Positions 32,888-41,278 of a stretch of DNA of 64,000 bases are shown piece by piece. The notes below the pieces were generated by a model that saw only the letters and a program-made list of their open reading frames with translations, was not told the origin of the DNA and searched no databases. The position numbers and the translations under genes were made by a program. Source of the DNA: Alphaproteobacteria bacterium (GTDB lineage Bacteria; Pseudomonadota; Alphaproteobacteria; JAEULC01); NCBI GenBank assembly GCA_020851015.1, contig JADZDN010000104.1, positions 1 to 64,000 on the forward strand. The letters run 5' to 3'. Positions within the stretch are counted from its first letter, which is position 1. Each line of letters opens with the position of its first letter.

Positions 32888-34102
32888 TCAGCGCGCGCGG
32901 GCGACCGCGCGCAGCAGGTCAATTTGTCGCGGTAGCAGATTCGTGATCGCGGCCCGGGTGACCATCGCCGCGCGGGCGCGCCGGCGCATTTCGGCGACCG
33001 GCGCATCGCCGGCGAGCAGCCGCTCGACGCCCGCCGCGATCGCCGGCGGCGAGAAGACGTCGACGAGGATGCCTTCGCTGTCGCTGGCGATGAACTCGCG
33101 CACCGGAGCCGTGTCGGAAGCCACGATGGCGCATCCCGTGGCCATCGCCTCGAGCAGCGACCAGGACAGGACGAAAGGAACGGTCAGATACACATGGGCG
33201 CTGGACGCACGCAGCAGCGTCCGGTAGCGGTCATAAGGCAACGGCCCCAGGAAATGGAGCCGCGCCGGGTCGAGCGTCCCGAGCTCCGCCAGCATCGCCG
33301 CCTTCCACGTGCTGCCACCGGGTGGCGCGGCGCCGTAGAAGACGCGATCCTCGCCCGCCACCACGACATGCAAGTCCGGGCGCCGTGACTGCAACAGCGC
33401 CGCCATGCGCATGAATTGCGGGAAGCCGCGGTAGGGATCCAAGCCCCGCGTCGCATAGGTGACGATCGGCGCATTCGCGGGTATCGGCAGATCCAGCACG
33501 GCGCGTTCGCCGGCCGGCGCGAAGTAGCCGGTGTCGATGCCGTCGTGCAGGACGGTGATCCGCTCGCGCAGGCCGGGCGGAAACTGGTCGCGCTGGAAGG
33601 CGGTGGGACATATCACGGCCTGCGCCGCGGCCAGCTCGGTCAGGATGGCGGCGTTTCGCAGGCGCAGGCGGCAGGCATCGTCGTCCCCGACTCCGGCAGG
33701 ATCGAGATAGTCGGCGTCGCTGTCGCGGGCCCGGTAATACCACTCGGCATAGGCCAGGATCGGCGCCTGCGGGAACGCATCGGCTGCGAACAAGCCCGCG
33801 CCGAAACCGACATGGGCGCAGATGACGTCGGGCCGGAAGCCCTCCTTGGCCAGCTCCCGCATGGCGCGAAAGGCGGCCTGGCCGTGCAACACGGCATTTT
33901 CGGCGAATTGCAGGTAGTGATGCGTGCTGGCATGCGCTGCGCGCGCCGGCTTGTACAGGTGCGACGTCACGCCCGGGATCGCCGAATCCGCCTCGCGCTC
34001 GGCGGCGATGAAACGCACCTCGTTGGCAGGATCGGCGGCGAGCGCCGCCGCCAGGTGGCGGTACTGGGCGGGGAAGAAGCGGTGCAGAAAGAGGACTTTC
34101 AT
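32888..34102 (-). CDS. GT4-family glycosyltransferase
   Basis: A 404-residue GT-B enzyme. The N-terminal half has VLFLHRFFPAQYRHLAAALA and DVICAHVGFGAGLFAADAFP. The C-terminal half has TYATRGLDPYRGFPQFMRMA (about residues 210-229), VVVAGEDRVFYG and the donor-site block VPFVLSWSLLEAMATGCAIV (about 310-330) with the conserved Glu. It resembles transferases with a leading FFPAQ motif common in alphaproteobacterial surface glycan loci. It is on the same strand as the RTX gene and operon but separated by the 390-base gap, so it is probably a separate transcript serving the same pathway. Confidence 0.85.
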   Translation of the reverse strand: MKVLFLHRFFPAQYRHLAAALAADPANEVRFIAAEREADSAIPGVTSHLYKPARAAHASTHHYLQFAENAVLHGQAAFRAMRELAKEGFRPDVICAHVGFGAGLFAADAFPQAPILAYAEWYYRARDSDADYLDPAGVGDDDACRLRLRNAAILTELAAAQAVICPTAFQRDQFPPGLRERITVLHDGIDTGYFAPAGERAVLDLPIPANAPIVTYATRGLDPYRGFPQFMRMAALLQSRRPDLHVVVAGEDRVFYGAAPPGGSTWKAAMLAELGTLDPARLHFLGPLPYDRYRTLLRASSAHVYLTVPFVLSWSLLEAMATGCAIVASDTAPVREFIASDSEGILVDVFSPPAIAAGVERLLAGDAPVAEMRRRARAAMVTRAAITNLLPRQIDLLRAVARAR

Positions 34103-34202
34103 GACCCATGCCCGTTAAGGAGCGGATAGCACCGCCCGGCGCGGCCTCGTCCTGCCGCGCCCGATACGCTACTCTATGTCATCCCTGGGCAAGGAGGCAG
34201 CA

Positions 34203-34985
34203 TTGCGCGCGCGTTCCCTGTTCCGCCACGCCATGCTGGCGCTGACGCTGATGCTCCTGGCGCCCGGTTGGGCTGGCGGGCCGGCATCCGCGGAGGAAGT
34301 GGATCTGAAACTGGTGCTTGCCGCCGACGTTTCCCGCAGCATCGACGACCGGGAGTTCGAGCTGCAGCGCAAGGGCTATGCCGCGGCGTTCCGCGATCCC
34401 CGCGTGATGCGCGCCATCCGCTCGGGCCCGCTCGGCCGGATCGCCGTCTGCTTCTTCGAATGGTCGGGCACCGAATCGCAGAAGGTGGTGATCGACTGGA
34501 CCGTGATCGGCGACGACGAACAGGCCGGGTATTTCGCCGACAAGCTGCTCAGCGAACCCCGTTCGGCGGCCAACCGTACGGCGCTCGGCGCGGCGATCGA
34601 GGCATCGACCAAGCTGTTCGATGCCACCAGCATCGAAAGCGAGCGGCGCACCATCGACGTGTCGGGCGACGGCACCAATACCAACGGGCGGCCGCCGATC
34701 CTGGCGCGCGACAATGCGGTGGCCGCCGGCATCACGATCAACGCGCTGGTGATCCTCAGCCCCGAGCCGATGCCGTGGAACCCGGAGCACACCCATCCGC
34801 CGGGAGGTCTGGAAAACTACTTCAAGATCAACGTGATCGGCGGGCCGGGCGCCTTCACCATCGTGGTCGAGGGCTTCGACACCTTCGCCGAGGCGATCAC
34901 CAACAAGCTGATCAAGGAGATCGCGCTGGATGGCGGCGAGACCTTCCTGGCGGGTCACGGAACGCCCGGCGCCGATCTCCGCTAG
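34203..34985 (+). CDS. DUF1194 von Willebrand A-like secreted protein
   Basis: About 260 residues with a signal peptide (HAMLALTLMLLAPGWAGG, cleavage near PASA). The mature part is a VWA-type domain of the DUF1194 family: VDLKLVLAADVSRSIDDREF carries the metal-site DxSxS, and TIDVSGDGTNTNGRPP the later Asp/Thr. Such proteins are periplasmic or exported and bind a metal ion; the ligand is unknown. The TTG at 34203 is preferred because a perfect AAGGAGG lies five bases before it. An in-frame ATG at 34176 would place that site inside the coding sequence. It is divergent from the GT4 gene at 34102 and convergent with 35009. Confidence 0.8.
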   Translation: MRARSLFRHAMLALTLMLLAPGWAGGPASAEEVDLKLVLAADVSRSIDDREFELQRKGYAAAFRDPRVMRAIRSGPLGRIAVCFFEWSGTESQKVVIDWTVIGDDEQAGYFADKLLSEPRSAANRTALGAAIEASTKLFDATSIESERRTIDVSGDGTNTNGRPPILARDNAVAAGITINALVILSPEPMPWNPEHTHPPGGLENYFKINVIGGPGAFTIVVEGFDTFAEAITNKLIKEIALDGGETFLAGHGTPGADLR

Positions 34986-35008
34986 CGCGCGCCGCGCCAC
35001 CGGGCCCA

Positions 35009-35476
35009 CTAGGAATTGCCCGTCCCCGCGAAGCGGCCGAAAGAGCGGCTGGGCGTGTCGCGGAACAGCGACATATGCGTGTGCAGCGCAACCCAGTCGG
35101 CGCCGACCGCGGCGCGCCCGAAGGCCACGGTGGCGCGCCCGCGGCGGTCGAACCGGCTGCCGTCCTCCCGGAAGCCATCGGAATCGAAGATTCCCATCCC
35201 AACCGCGCTCAACCGGTCGGCCGAGACGAGCGCCTGCACCCCATCGAGGCGCCAGCGGAAGTTGCGGATCGTCGGCCAGACATTCTTCCATTGCTCGCGC
35301 ACGACATCGGGCCGCTCGGTGACGAAGTCGTTGAACGTGCCGAACGCGATCAGGTCGTCCGCGAACAGTGGATACGCCGCCTCGTAGTCGGCCGCCTGCA
35401 CGCATCGCGCCAGGCGCGCGAACCATGCGCGGATGCCCGCAAGATCGGCGGCGTCAGGCGCGTTGCGCATGCGCAT
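35009..35476 (-). CDS. SnoaL/NTF2-like protein
   Basis: A 155-residue protein of the NTF2-like (SnoaL/DUF4440) cone-shaped fold: an opening helix (ADLAGIRAWFARLARCVQAA), then DYEAAYPLFADDLIAFGTFN, then beta strands (RRGRATVAFGRAAVGADWVA). Proteins of this fold bind small molecules or act as isomerases and hydrolases; this one shows no clear catalytic pair beyond the Asp at DDLIAFG. The ATG at 35476 is preceded by GGGAGA. It overlaps the 3' end of the luciferase-like gene by 23 bases, so the two are translated from one mRNA and may act on one substrate. Confidence 0.75.
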   Translation of the reverse strand: MRMRNAPDAADLAGIRAWFARLARCVQAADYEAAYPLFADDLIAFGTFNDFVTERPDVVREQWKNVWPTIRNFRWRLDGVQALVSADRLSAVGMGIFDSDGFREDGSRFDRRGRATVAFGRAAVGADWVALHTHMSLFRDTPSRSFGRFAGTGNS

Positions 35477-36512
35477 CGGTATCTCCCGCTCCGTGGCGTT
35501 GCCCGTCCAGCCCATATTCCCGCGCCAGCAGCCTGTAGGAATCGCGCCGCACCGTCGCATCGTGCGCCCAGGTCACGACGGCGACCTCCGGTACCTGCAG
35601 CGACGCCGCGAGCTGGTCGATCATCCGCCTTACCTTGTCGGGCGAGCCCACCATGGCGGTCTCGCGCATGCGTTCAAGCTTCGCCTGCTCGGGCGGCGTG
35701 AGGCTGACGCCGGCGGCTTCCTGCGGCGTCGGCAGGGGAAGCAGCATGTTGCGGTCGCGCAGAATCCGCCAGACCGCCCGCGCGGTGAACTGACGCTGGG
35801 CCTCCTCCTCGCTGGCTGCCGCCAGCGCCCAGACGCAGATCGCCGGGTGCGGCGCCGGGTATCCCGGGCTCGGGCGATAGTACTGGCGATAGAGACCCAG
35901 CGCCTGCTCGACTCCCCGCCCGTCGCTGAAGAAATACGCAAAGCAGTATGGCAGGCCGAAATGGGCAGCGACCTGCGCCCCGTAGTCCGAGCTGCCCAGC
36001 ACCCAGAACTCGGGCGCGGTGGCGCCTGCCGGATGGGCCTGAATGCCCTGGAATGGGTGGCCGTCGGGCAGCGGCGTGCCGGCGACCCAGGCCATCAGGT
36101 CGCGGAGCTGGGCCGGAAACTGGTCGGCGGCGGTTTCCGCCCGCGGATTGAGCGCGAGCGACGTGCGAAAGTCGCCGCCCGGGGCGCGGCCGACCCCCAG
36201 GTCGATGCGCCCGGGCGCGATCGCCTCCAGCACGCGGAACTGCTCGGCGACTTTGAGCGTCGCGTAGTGCGGCAACATCACGCCGGCGCTGCCCACGCGG
36301 ATCCGCCGCGTCGTCGCCGCGATCGCCGCCACCAGGATCTCGGGCGCGGTGCCGACGATGCTGGGATGGTTGTGATGCTCGGACACCCAGAAGCGCCGAT
36401 AGCCAAGCCCGTCGCAAAGCCGGGCTAGCTCGATCGTCTCGCGGATCGATTCCTCGGGCGGGCGGCCGGAAAGCGCCGTGGACTGGTCGAGAACGGAGAG
36501 GCTGATCGTCAA
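35454..36512 (-). CDS. Luciferase-like (LLM) flavin-dependent monooxygenase
   Basis: A 352-residue TIM-barrel oxidoreductase of the bacterial luciferase-like group, which uses reduced FMN and oxygen supplied by a separate reductase. Family blocks are SVLDQSTALSG at the start, RRFWVSEHHNHPSIVGTAPE (about residues 39-58), RIRVGSAGVMLPHYATLKVA, and APGRIDLGVGRAPGG (about 98-112). It belongs to the group of short single-chain LLM proteins whose substrate is usually unknown. The start is TTG 36512; the conserved N-terminal residues begin right there. It is first of a two-gene unit with the NTF2-like protein. Confidence 0.88.
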   Translation of the reverse strand: MTISLSVLDQSTALSGRPPEESIRETIELARLCDGLGYRRFWVSEHHNHPSIVGTAPEILVAAIAATTRRIRVGSAGVMLPHYATLKVAEQFRVLEAIAPGRIDLGVGRAPGGDFRTSLALNPRAETAADQFPAQLRDLMAWVAGTPLPDGHPFQGIQAHPAGATAPEFWVLGSSDYGAQVAAHFGLPYCFAYFFSDGRGVEQALGLYRQYYRPSPGYPAPHPAICVWALAAASEEEAQRQFTARAVWRILRDRNMLLPLPTPQEAAGVSLTPPEQAKLERMRETAMVGSPDKVRRMIDQLAASLQVPEVAVVTWAHDATVRRDSYRLLAREYGLDGQRHGAGDTDAHAQRA

Positions 36513-36697
36513 GGCTGCACCACGTTGCGGGAGACGGGAACCAACCTATCCGAAGCGTCGGCCCCGGCCAATCGCGGCGGGCCTCGCCGCCGGCGCGGGC
36601 CGATCTGGCGCAAGGCACGCGCGGCCGCAACGAGATTCTTGTCCGGTGTCGGCATTCGTGAGACAGAAAAGGCTGCAGGGAAAAACCGGGGAAAAGC

Positions 36698-37663
36698 ATG
36701 TCGGTTACCATCGGTCAGGGCGAACACACCTATCGGGTCGACGAGAACTGGGCCAAGCTGCCGGACGGATGGGAACTCAACGACGTCGCCTCGGTCGCGA
36801 TCGACCGCAAGGACAACGTCTACCTGTTCACGCGCGGCGACCATCCGATCATCGTGCTGGATCGCGAGGGCAATTTCCTGCGCTCCTGGGGCGAGGGCGT
36901 CTTCAAGCATGCGCACGGCATTCATATCGGCGCGGACGACTGCATCTACTGCACGGATGACGGCGATCACACGGTCAGGAAGTGCACGCTGGAGGGAAAG
37001 GTGCTGATGACGATCGGCACGCCCGGCAAGCCTGCGCCCTACATGAGCGGCCTTCCTTTCAACCGCTGCACGCACACCGCGCTGTCGCCGACGGGCGACA
37101 TCTACGTGTCCGACGGCTACGGCAACGGCAACGTCCACAAATACACGCCGGACGGAAAGCTGCTGAAGACCTGGGGCCGCCCCGGCACCGATCCCGGCGA
37201 ATTCAACATCAGTCATTGCATCTGCTGCGACCCGGACGGCTGGGTCTACGTGGCCGATCGCGAGAACCACCGCGTGCAGGTCTTCAACGGCGACGGCAAG
37301 TATGAGACGCAGTGGAACAACATGCACCGGCCGAACGGCATGTACATGGTGCCGGGCCGCAATCCGCTGTTCTATATCGGCGAGCTGGGTCCGCGCATGC
37401 CGGTCAACCGCCAGATGCCGGGCATCGGCCCGCGCATGACGGTGTTCACCGACAAGGGCGAACGGGTCGCGCGTTTCGGCGACAACGGCACCGGGCTGAA
37501 GCCCGAGCAGTTCATCTCGCCGCATGGCATCGCGGTGGACTCGCGCGGCGACATCTATGTCGGCGAGGTATCCTACACCGCCTGGGCCGACGCCTTTCCC
37601 GGCCAGCCGCGACCGAAGCCGCTGCGCAGCCTGCGCAAGCTGGTCAAGGTGAAATCCGCCTAG
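36698..37663 (+). CDS. NHL-repeat beta-propeller protein (PAL-like)
   Basis: A 321-residue cytoplasmic protein with six NHL-like blades, such as DVASVAIDRKDNVYLFTRGD, CTHTALSPTGDIYVSDGYGN, CICCDPDGWVYVADRENHRV and SPHGIAVDSRGDIYVGEVSY. It resembles bacterial members annotated with peptidyl-alpha-hydroxyglycine amidating lyase, but no signal peptide is present and the lyase role is not shown for bacteria. A GGGGA site precedes the ATG at 36698. It is divergent from the luciferase-like gene. Its job is unknown; lactonase or sensory roles fit the fold. Confidence 0.8.
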   Translation: MSVTIGQGEHTYRVDENWAKLPDGWELNDVASVAIDRKDNVYLFTRGDHPIIVLDREGNFLRSWGEGVFKHAHGIHIGADDCIYCTDDGDHTVRKCTLEGKVLMTIGTPGKPAPYMSGLPFNRCTHTALSPTGDIYVSDGYGNGNVHKYTPDGKLLKTWGRPGTDPGEFNISHCICCDPDGWVYVADRENHRVQVFNGDGKYETQWNNMHRPNGMYMVPGRNPLFYIGELGPRMPVNRQMPGIGPRMTVFTDKGERVARFGDNGTGLKPEQFISPHGIAVDSRGDIYVGEVSYTAWADAFPGQPRPKPLRSLRKLVKVKSA

Positions 37664-37678
37664 CGCAGCGGGGACGGC

Positions 37679-37798
37679 CTACTCGACGATCGTGCGGTAG
37701 AGTAGCCGTGCCTCGTTGCGCGTGTCGAAATCGGTCGCCGCGTGGTAGGTGCAGCGATTGTCCCACATGACCAGGTCGTTCGGACGCCACCTGTGGCG
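37679..37798 (-). pseudogene. 3' remnant of a TauD/TfdA-family dioxygenase gene
   Basis: The last 39 codons (RHRWRPNDLVMWDNRCTYHA then ATDFDTRNEARLLYR and a short end) are a clear TauD/TfdA C-terminus, including the final iron-ligand His in CTYHA and the 2-oxoglutarate-binding Arg region. Upstream of RHRW the frame continues, but as sequence unlike any dioxygenase, because it is the reverse of an aldolase fragment. The first ~240 residues are missing, so no active enzyme can be made. It meets the aldolase remnant near 37796. Confidence 0.8.
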
Positions 37799-37948
37799 AT
37801 GGGCGTCGGCGGGGCGCGCGGCGACTTCGAGCTGCAGAAATACCTGTTGGAGCTGGGCGTGCGTTATCTTACCGCCGGCTCGGACGTCAGCTACCTGATG
37901 AGCGCCACCAGGGCCGAAGCCAAGGCGCTGCGCGCCTTGAAGCTCTAA
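37796..37948 (+). pseudogene. 3' remnant of an HpcH/HpaI-family aldolase gene
   Basis: The reading frame ending at 37948 gives GARGDFELQKYLLELGVRYL followed by TAGSDVSYLMSATRAEAKAL. That is the C-terminus of 2,4-dihydroxyhept-2-ene-1,7-dioate aldolase-type proteins, where GSDVSYLM is characteristic. About 200 N-terminal residues are missing. The remnant abuts the TauD remnant head to head. The next intact gene begins 22 bases later on the same strand and may once have been in its operon. Confidence 0.75.
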
Positions 37949-37970
37949 CGCCGTGATCCAAGGGGACAGC

Positions 37971-38822
37971 ATGCTGGCACACGACAAACGCTTGAAATTC
38001 CGCGCGATCCTCGCGGGTCAGCGCTGCGTCACCGCCGGGTCGGTCTGGGACCCGATCTCGGCCCGGATCGCCGATCGGCTGGGGGTGGACATAGGGTTGA
38101 TGGGCGGCTCGCTCGGCTCCTATGCGGTGCTGGGCGCGCCCGACCTGATCGTGCTGACCCTGACCGAATTCGCCGACCAGGCCCGGCGGGCCTGTCGGGC
38201 CAGCAAGGTGTCGCTGCTGGTCGATGCCGATCACGGCTATGGCAATGCGCTCAACGTCATTCGCACCGTCGAGGAGCTGGAGGCGGCCGGCGTGGCGGCG
38301 CTGACGATCGAGGATACGCTGCTGCCCCGCGCCTTCGGCGCCGGCGAGAAGCCCCAGTTGATCCCGATCGCCGAGGGCGTCGGCAAGATGAAGGCCGCCC
38401 TTGCGGCGCGCGGCGATCCCGCCCTGGTCGTCGTCGGCCGCACCAGCGCGTCGTCCATCACCGACGTCGACGATGCGATCGCCCGATTGACCGCGTACAA
38501 GGCGGCCGGCGTCGACGCGCTGATGGTGCCGGGAGTCAAGAGCCGGGCCGAGCTGGAGAAGATCGCCGGCGCGGTCGACCTGCCGCTCATCGTCGGCGGC
38601 GCTGGCCCGGATCTCGCCGACCTGGCCTACCTGGCGCGCCATCGGGCGCGCGTTTGGAGCGCGGGACACCAAGCCTTTGCCGCGTCGGTCAAGTCGATCC
38701 ACGATACGATGAAGGCAGCTCAGGAAGGCGCCCAGCTGCCGCAGGTAGCCGACAAGGACCTGATGGACTGGGTAACCCGCGCCGGCGAATTCAGCGCAAA
38801 CGCCAAGAACTACCTCGGCTAA
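37971..38822 (+). CDS. PEP mutase / isocitrate lyase superfamily enzyme, oxaloacetate decarboxylase-like
   Basis: A 283-residue TIM-barrel enzyme. Family markers are TAGSVWDPISARIADRLGVD near residue 24, MGGSLGSYAVLGAPD, the metal-binding VDADHGYGNALNVIRTVEEL (about 84-103) and AGVAALTIEDTLLPRAFG (about 106-123). The DADHGYGN segment and Gly-rich GGSLGS are closest to the oxaloacetate decarboxylase group rather than isocitrate lyase (no KKCGH) or PEP mutase (no EDKxxPK). It would split oxaloacetate or a related 2-oxoacid in the cytoplasm. ATG 37971 is chosen for the AAGGGGAC before it. Confidence 0.85.
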   Translation: MLAHDKRLKFRAILAGQRCVTAGSVWDPISARIADRLGVDIGLMGGSLGSYAVLGAPDLIVLTLTEFADQARRACRASKVSLLVDADHGYGNALNVIRTVEELEAAGVAALTIEDTLLPRAFGAGEKPQLIPIAEGVGKMKAALAARGDPALVVVGRTSASSITDVDDAIARLTAYKAAGVDALMVPGVKSRAELEKIAGAVDLPLIVGGAGPDLADLAYLARHRARVWSAGHQAFAASVKSIHDTMKAAQEGAQLPQVADKDLMDWVTRAGEFSANAKNYLG

Positions 38823-38857
38823 GGCACCCGCGCGATCGGCGGGCGCAGGCAGCGAAC

Positions 38858-39568
38858 CTATCGCGCGGCCTGCTTGGTTCCGGTCCCCCGGAAAGCCGTC
38901 TGGGTGGGCTCGCGCGCGGCTTCCGGCCGGATATCCCTCGTCGCCAACACCAGCTCCACGCGGTTGTGCGCGCCGAATTTTCGCATTAGCCCACGCAAAT
39001 GGCCTTTGACGGCGTTCTCCTCCATCTGCAGCTCAGCGCCGATGACCTTGTTCGGTTTGCCTTGCTGCAACCGCCGCAACACCGCCTGCTCGGTCTGGGT
39101 CAGCGGCCGGCGACGGCCAAGCCGGTCGGCGTAGCCGGCCGGTTCGGCCTGCGCCAGGGCGCTGATCAGCACCGGCGACATGAAATCGCAGCCCGCCAGC
39201 AGCAGCCGCACGGTGTGGACCAGGGTCACCGCGGGTGTGTGGGTCGAGATGTACCCGCTCACCCTCAGTTCCTTGAGCTTTTTCAGCTTATCGCCCCGGA
39301 AGTTCGACACGACGGCGAGCGAGCGGTCGGGCAGCTGGGTGAGCGCCGACTGGACTGCTTCCACCAGCGCGTCGGCATCGCCGAACGCATCGATAAGAAG
39401 CACGACCGATCCGGCAGGTGCGTCGCGTAGATCCGCAACGGAGAAGGAAGCAGCCTCAACGATCGTCAGGTCCGGCGCGGCGCCGCGAAGGTATCCCGCA
39501 AACAAGCCCCGCAACATGTGCTCGTCGCAGACGACGAGCGCTGCTGCCGCGGACGTCGACGAACGCAC
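38858..39568 (-). CDS. LuxR-type regulator with atypical receiver domain (left border of the EPS cluster)
   Basis: A 236-residue protein. Residues 1-135 resemble a response-regulator receiver: VVCDEHMLRGL gives the acidic pair and VVLLIDAFGD a possible phospho-Asp. The conserved Lys is replaced in GYISTHT, so signalling by phosphorylation is doubtful. Residues about 160-220 are a LuxR/GerE helix-turn-helix (LTQTEQAVLRRLQQGKPNKV, AVKGHLRGLMRKFGAHNR). GTG 39568 is preferred: GGGAGGGG stands six bases before it. It lies downstream of the sugar transferase, same strand, with its own AT-rich promoter region. A similar regulator lies at the other end of the cluster. Confidence 0.85.
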   Translation of the reverse strand: MRSSTSAAAALVVCDEHMLRGLFAGYLRGAAPDLTIVEAASFSVADLRDAPAGSVVLLIDAFGDADALVEAVQSALTQLPDRSLAVVSNFRGDKLKKLKELRVSGYISTHTPAVTLVHTVRLLLAGCDFMSPVLISALAQAEPAGYADRLGRRRPLTQTEQAVLRRLQQGKPNKVIGAELQMEENAVKGHLRGLMRKFGAHNRVELVLATRDIRPEAAREPTQTAFRGTGTKQAAR

Positions 39569-39732
39569 GTGATGCCCCTCCCACCATGCATTCACAGCCA
39601 AAGCGCCATGATCAACGCTGGCCCAAGCCCGGCTACGGCGCAGGGCCACAACCCGCACGCCATTTTCATTTTCGGGAAGGATACTTTGCAAAAATTGTAG
39701 GGCGCAACCCAAAACCAGAAAGAAGAAAGGAT

Positions 39733-39738
39733 ATTATA
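39733..39738 (-). promoter_or_regulatory. Candidate -10 box of the LuxR-type gene
   Basis: On the minus strand GGTATAATATCC contains a consensus TATAAT within a strongly AT-rich stretch (39665-39770) that is unusual for this genome. It lies about 165 bases before the GTG at 39568. The -35 region is weak. A long leader, or a promoter closer to the gene, remains possible. Confidence 0.35.
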
Positions 39739-39772
39739 CCGCACCAAAACAACCGTGATTCACTTATCCGCC

Positions 39773-41251
39773 CTATTTTGCTCCAATTCCGCTAAACACC
39801 GCCGGCGCAGTTTGCAGGATGATATATAGGTCCAGCCAAAGGGACCAGTTGCGAATGTAGAACAGGTCCTGCGCTTTCTGGACGGACAGATCGCCGTCGC
39901 TGCGGGCTGTTACCTGCCAAAGGCCGGTCAGGCCTGGTGGGACACTTGCGCGGATGCGCTGAAACTCGTCATCGAAGCTGCTGCAATGGTAGTGCGGAAA
40001 CGGCCGCGGGCCGACAATGCTCATCTCGCCGCGGATGATGTTCCAGATCTGCGGCAGTTCGTCTAGGCTGGTCCGCCGGATGAAATTGCCGATGCGCGGC
40101 AGGATGCGCGGATCGTGCGAAAGCTTGAAAAAGCGCTGCCACTCCGCGCGGGCATCGGGGCTTGTCGCCAAATAGGCTTCCAGGCGAGCCTCGGCGTCGC
40201 GGTACATGCTGCGCAGCTTGAGCACCTGAAGGGGGCGGCCGTCGCGCCCCACCCGCGACTGGCGATAGAAAGCAGGGCCGGGATCGACCAGCTTGATCAC
40301 CAACGCGAGCAGCGCAACCACGGGAAGGGCTGCGATGCCTGCCGGGACCGCGATGAGAAGGTCGATCGCCCGCTTCAGCCACCGGCAGTGGCGCGCGTGA
40401 AGGTCGCGCCGAATCTCGATCCCGACCGCGCCGCAGATCGTCCGGGTGCGCAGCCACAGGCTTTGCATGTCCGGGTGGTCCTCGACCACGAACATGTGGA
40501 CCGACGGCGCCCGCCCCTGCCGCAACGCTTCGTCTATCGGCCGGGTCGAGGTGAAGATCGCGACCTCGAGTTCGTGGCTCAAGCGGTCCAGGTCATGGGC
40601 GGCTCCGAGAACCGGCAGGTTGAGCTGCGCCTCGCGGTTAGGCGGGTCCCCGGCGGCATAGAGAAACCCCACGGGCCGGAACCCCAGCTCCGGCTCGGCC
40701 AGCAGCCTCTTTGCAAGCACGACGTTCTTCGCATCGCATCCCACCAGGACGGCTGCCGCGCCCCAATGACCCCGTCGAACCAGCGAGCGCCGCAGGAAAC
40801 ACTCGATATAGTATCCGGTCAGCACCAGGAACACGGCTTCCCAGAACAGGAAGAGGCAGGCCGCGACGCCGACGCCCAGCCTCAGGGCGAGCAGCAGCTC
40901 GATTCCGACGTAGGACATCACGCCAATCGCGCGCAGGCGGAATCGCTCGTACGGGCCGGGACCTACCCCGACATAAAGGCCCAAGGCCAGGAAAATGGCG
41001 ATCAGCCAGAACGGCGACAGGTAGTCGACCTCAACCGGGGCGGCGCGGCCCAGACCAACGATGGCGTGGCTCGTGCTGGCCGAAGCCAGAATGGCCACGA
41101 TATCGCCGACCAGCAGGGTTCCCGCGACGACCAGGCGCCGGCCCGCGCCGGCGATGCCGATGGAACGGCGCGCCGGCCACCAACGCGATCGCCCCGCCAA
41201 GCGCCCTGCGGACAGCGACGCGACGGACACGGAGGTGTCGGCTTCGTTCAT
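39773..41251 (-). CDS. Initiating sugar-phosphate transferase (WbaP/ExoY-type)
   Basis: A 492-residue polyisoprenyl-phosphate hexose-1-phosphate transferase that places the first sugar on undecaprenyl phosphate. The N-terminal ~300 residues hold membrane helices and a CoA-binding-like domain. The C-terminal catalytic part has KRAIDLLIAVPAGIAALPVV (a membrane hairpin), DPGPAFYRQSRVGRDGRPLQ, VLKLRSMYRDAE and RRTSLDELPQIWNIIRGEMS followed by VGPRP, all diagnostic. It closes the leftward operon WecG-like, epimerase, transferase. This enzyme starts synthesis of the repeat unit of the exopolysaccharide. Confidence 0.92.
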   Translation of the reverse strand: MNEADTSVSVASLSAGRLAGRSRWWPARRSIGIAGAGRRLVVAGTLLVGDIVAILASASTSHAIVGLGRAAPVEVDYLSPFWLIAIFLALGLYVGVGPGPYERFRLRAIGVMSYVGIELLLALRLGVGVAACLFLFWEAVFLVLTGYYIECFLRRSLVRRGHWGAAAVLVGCDAKNVVLAKRLLAEPELGFRPVGFLYAAGDPPNREAQLNLPVLGAAHDLDRLSHELEVAIFTSTRPIDEALRQGRAPSVHMFVVEDHPDMQSLWLRTRTICGAVGIEIRRDLHARHCRWLKRAIDLLIAVPAGIAALPVVALLALVIKLVDPGPAFYRQSRVGRDGRPLQVLKLRSMYRDAEARLEAYLATSPDARAEWQRFFKLSHDPRILPRIGNFIRRTSLDELPQIWNIIRGEMSIVGPRPFPHYHCSSFDDEFQRIRASVPPGLTGLWQVTARSDGDLSVQKAQDLFYIRNWSLWLDLYIILQTAPAVFSGIGAK

Positions 41252-41278
41252 CGCCTAGTCTCCGCGCGGGGCGCTCCC

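Noticed and set aside
19766..34102. A firm claim that this is an S-layer locus
   Set aside because: The outer-membrane channel and proof of surface assembly are absent, and the RTX protein is far smaller than RsaA. It is kept only as a hypothesis.
34176..34202. ATG 34176 as the start of the DUF1194 gene
   Set aside because: A perfect AAGGAGG lies inside this stretch, correctly spaced for TTG 34203, which also gives a better signal peptide.
37679..37987. An intact small protein of 102 residues on the minus strand
   Set aside because: Only its last 39 residues look like a real protein (TauD C-terminus); the remainder is the reverse complement of the aldolase remnant.
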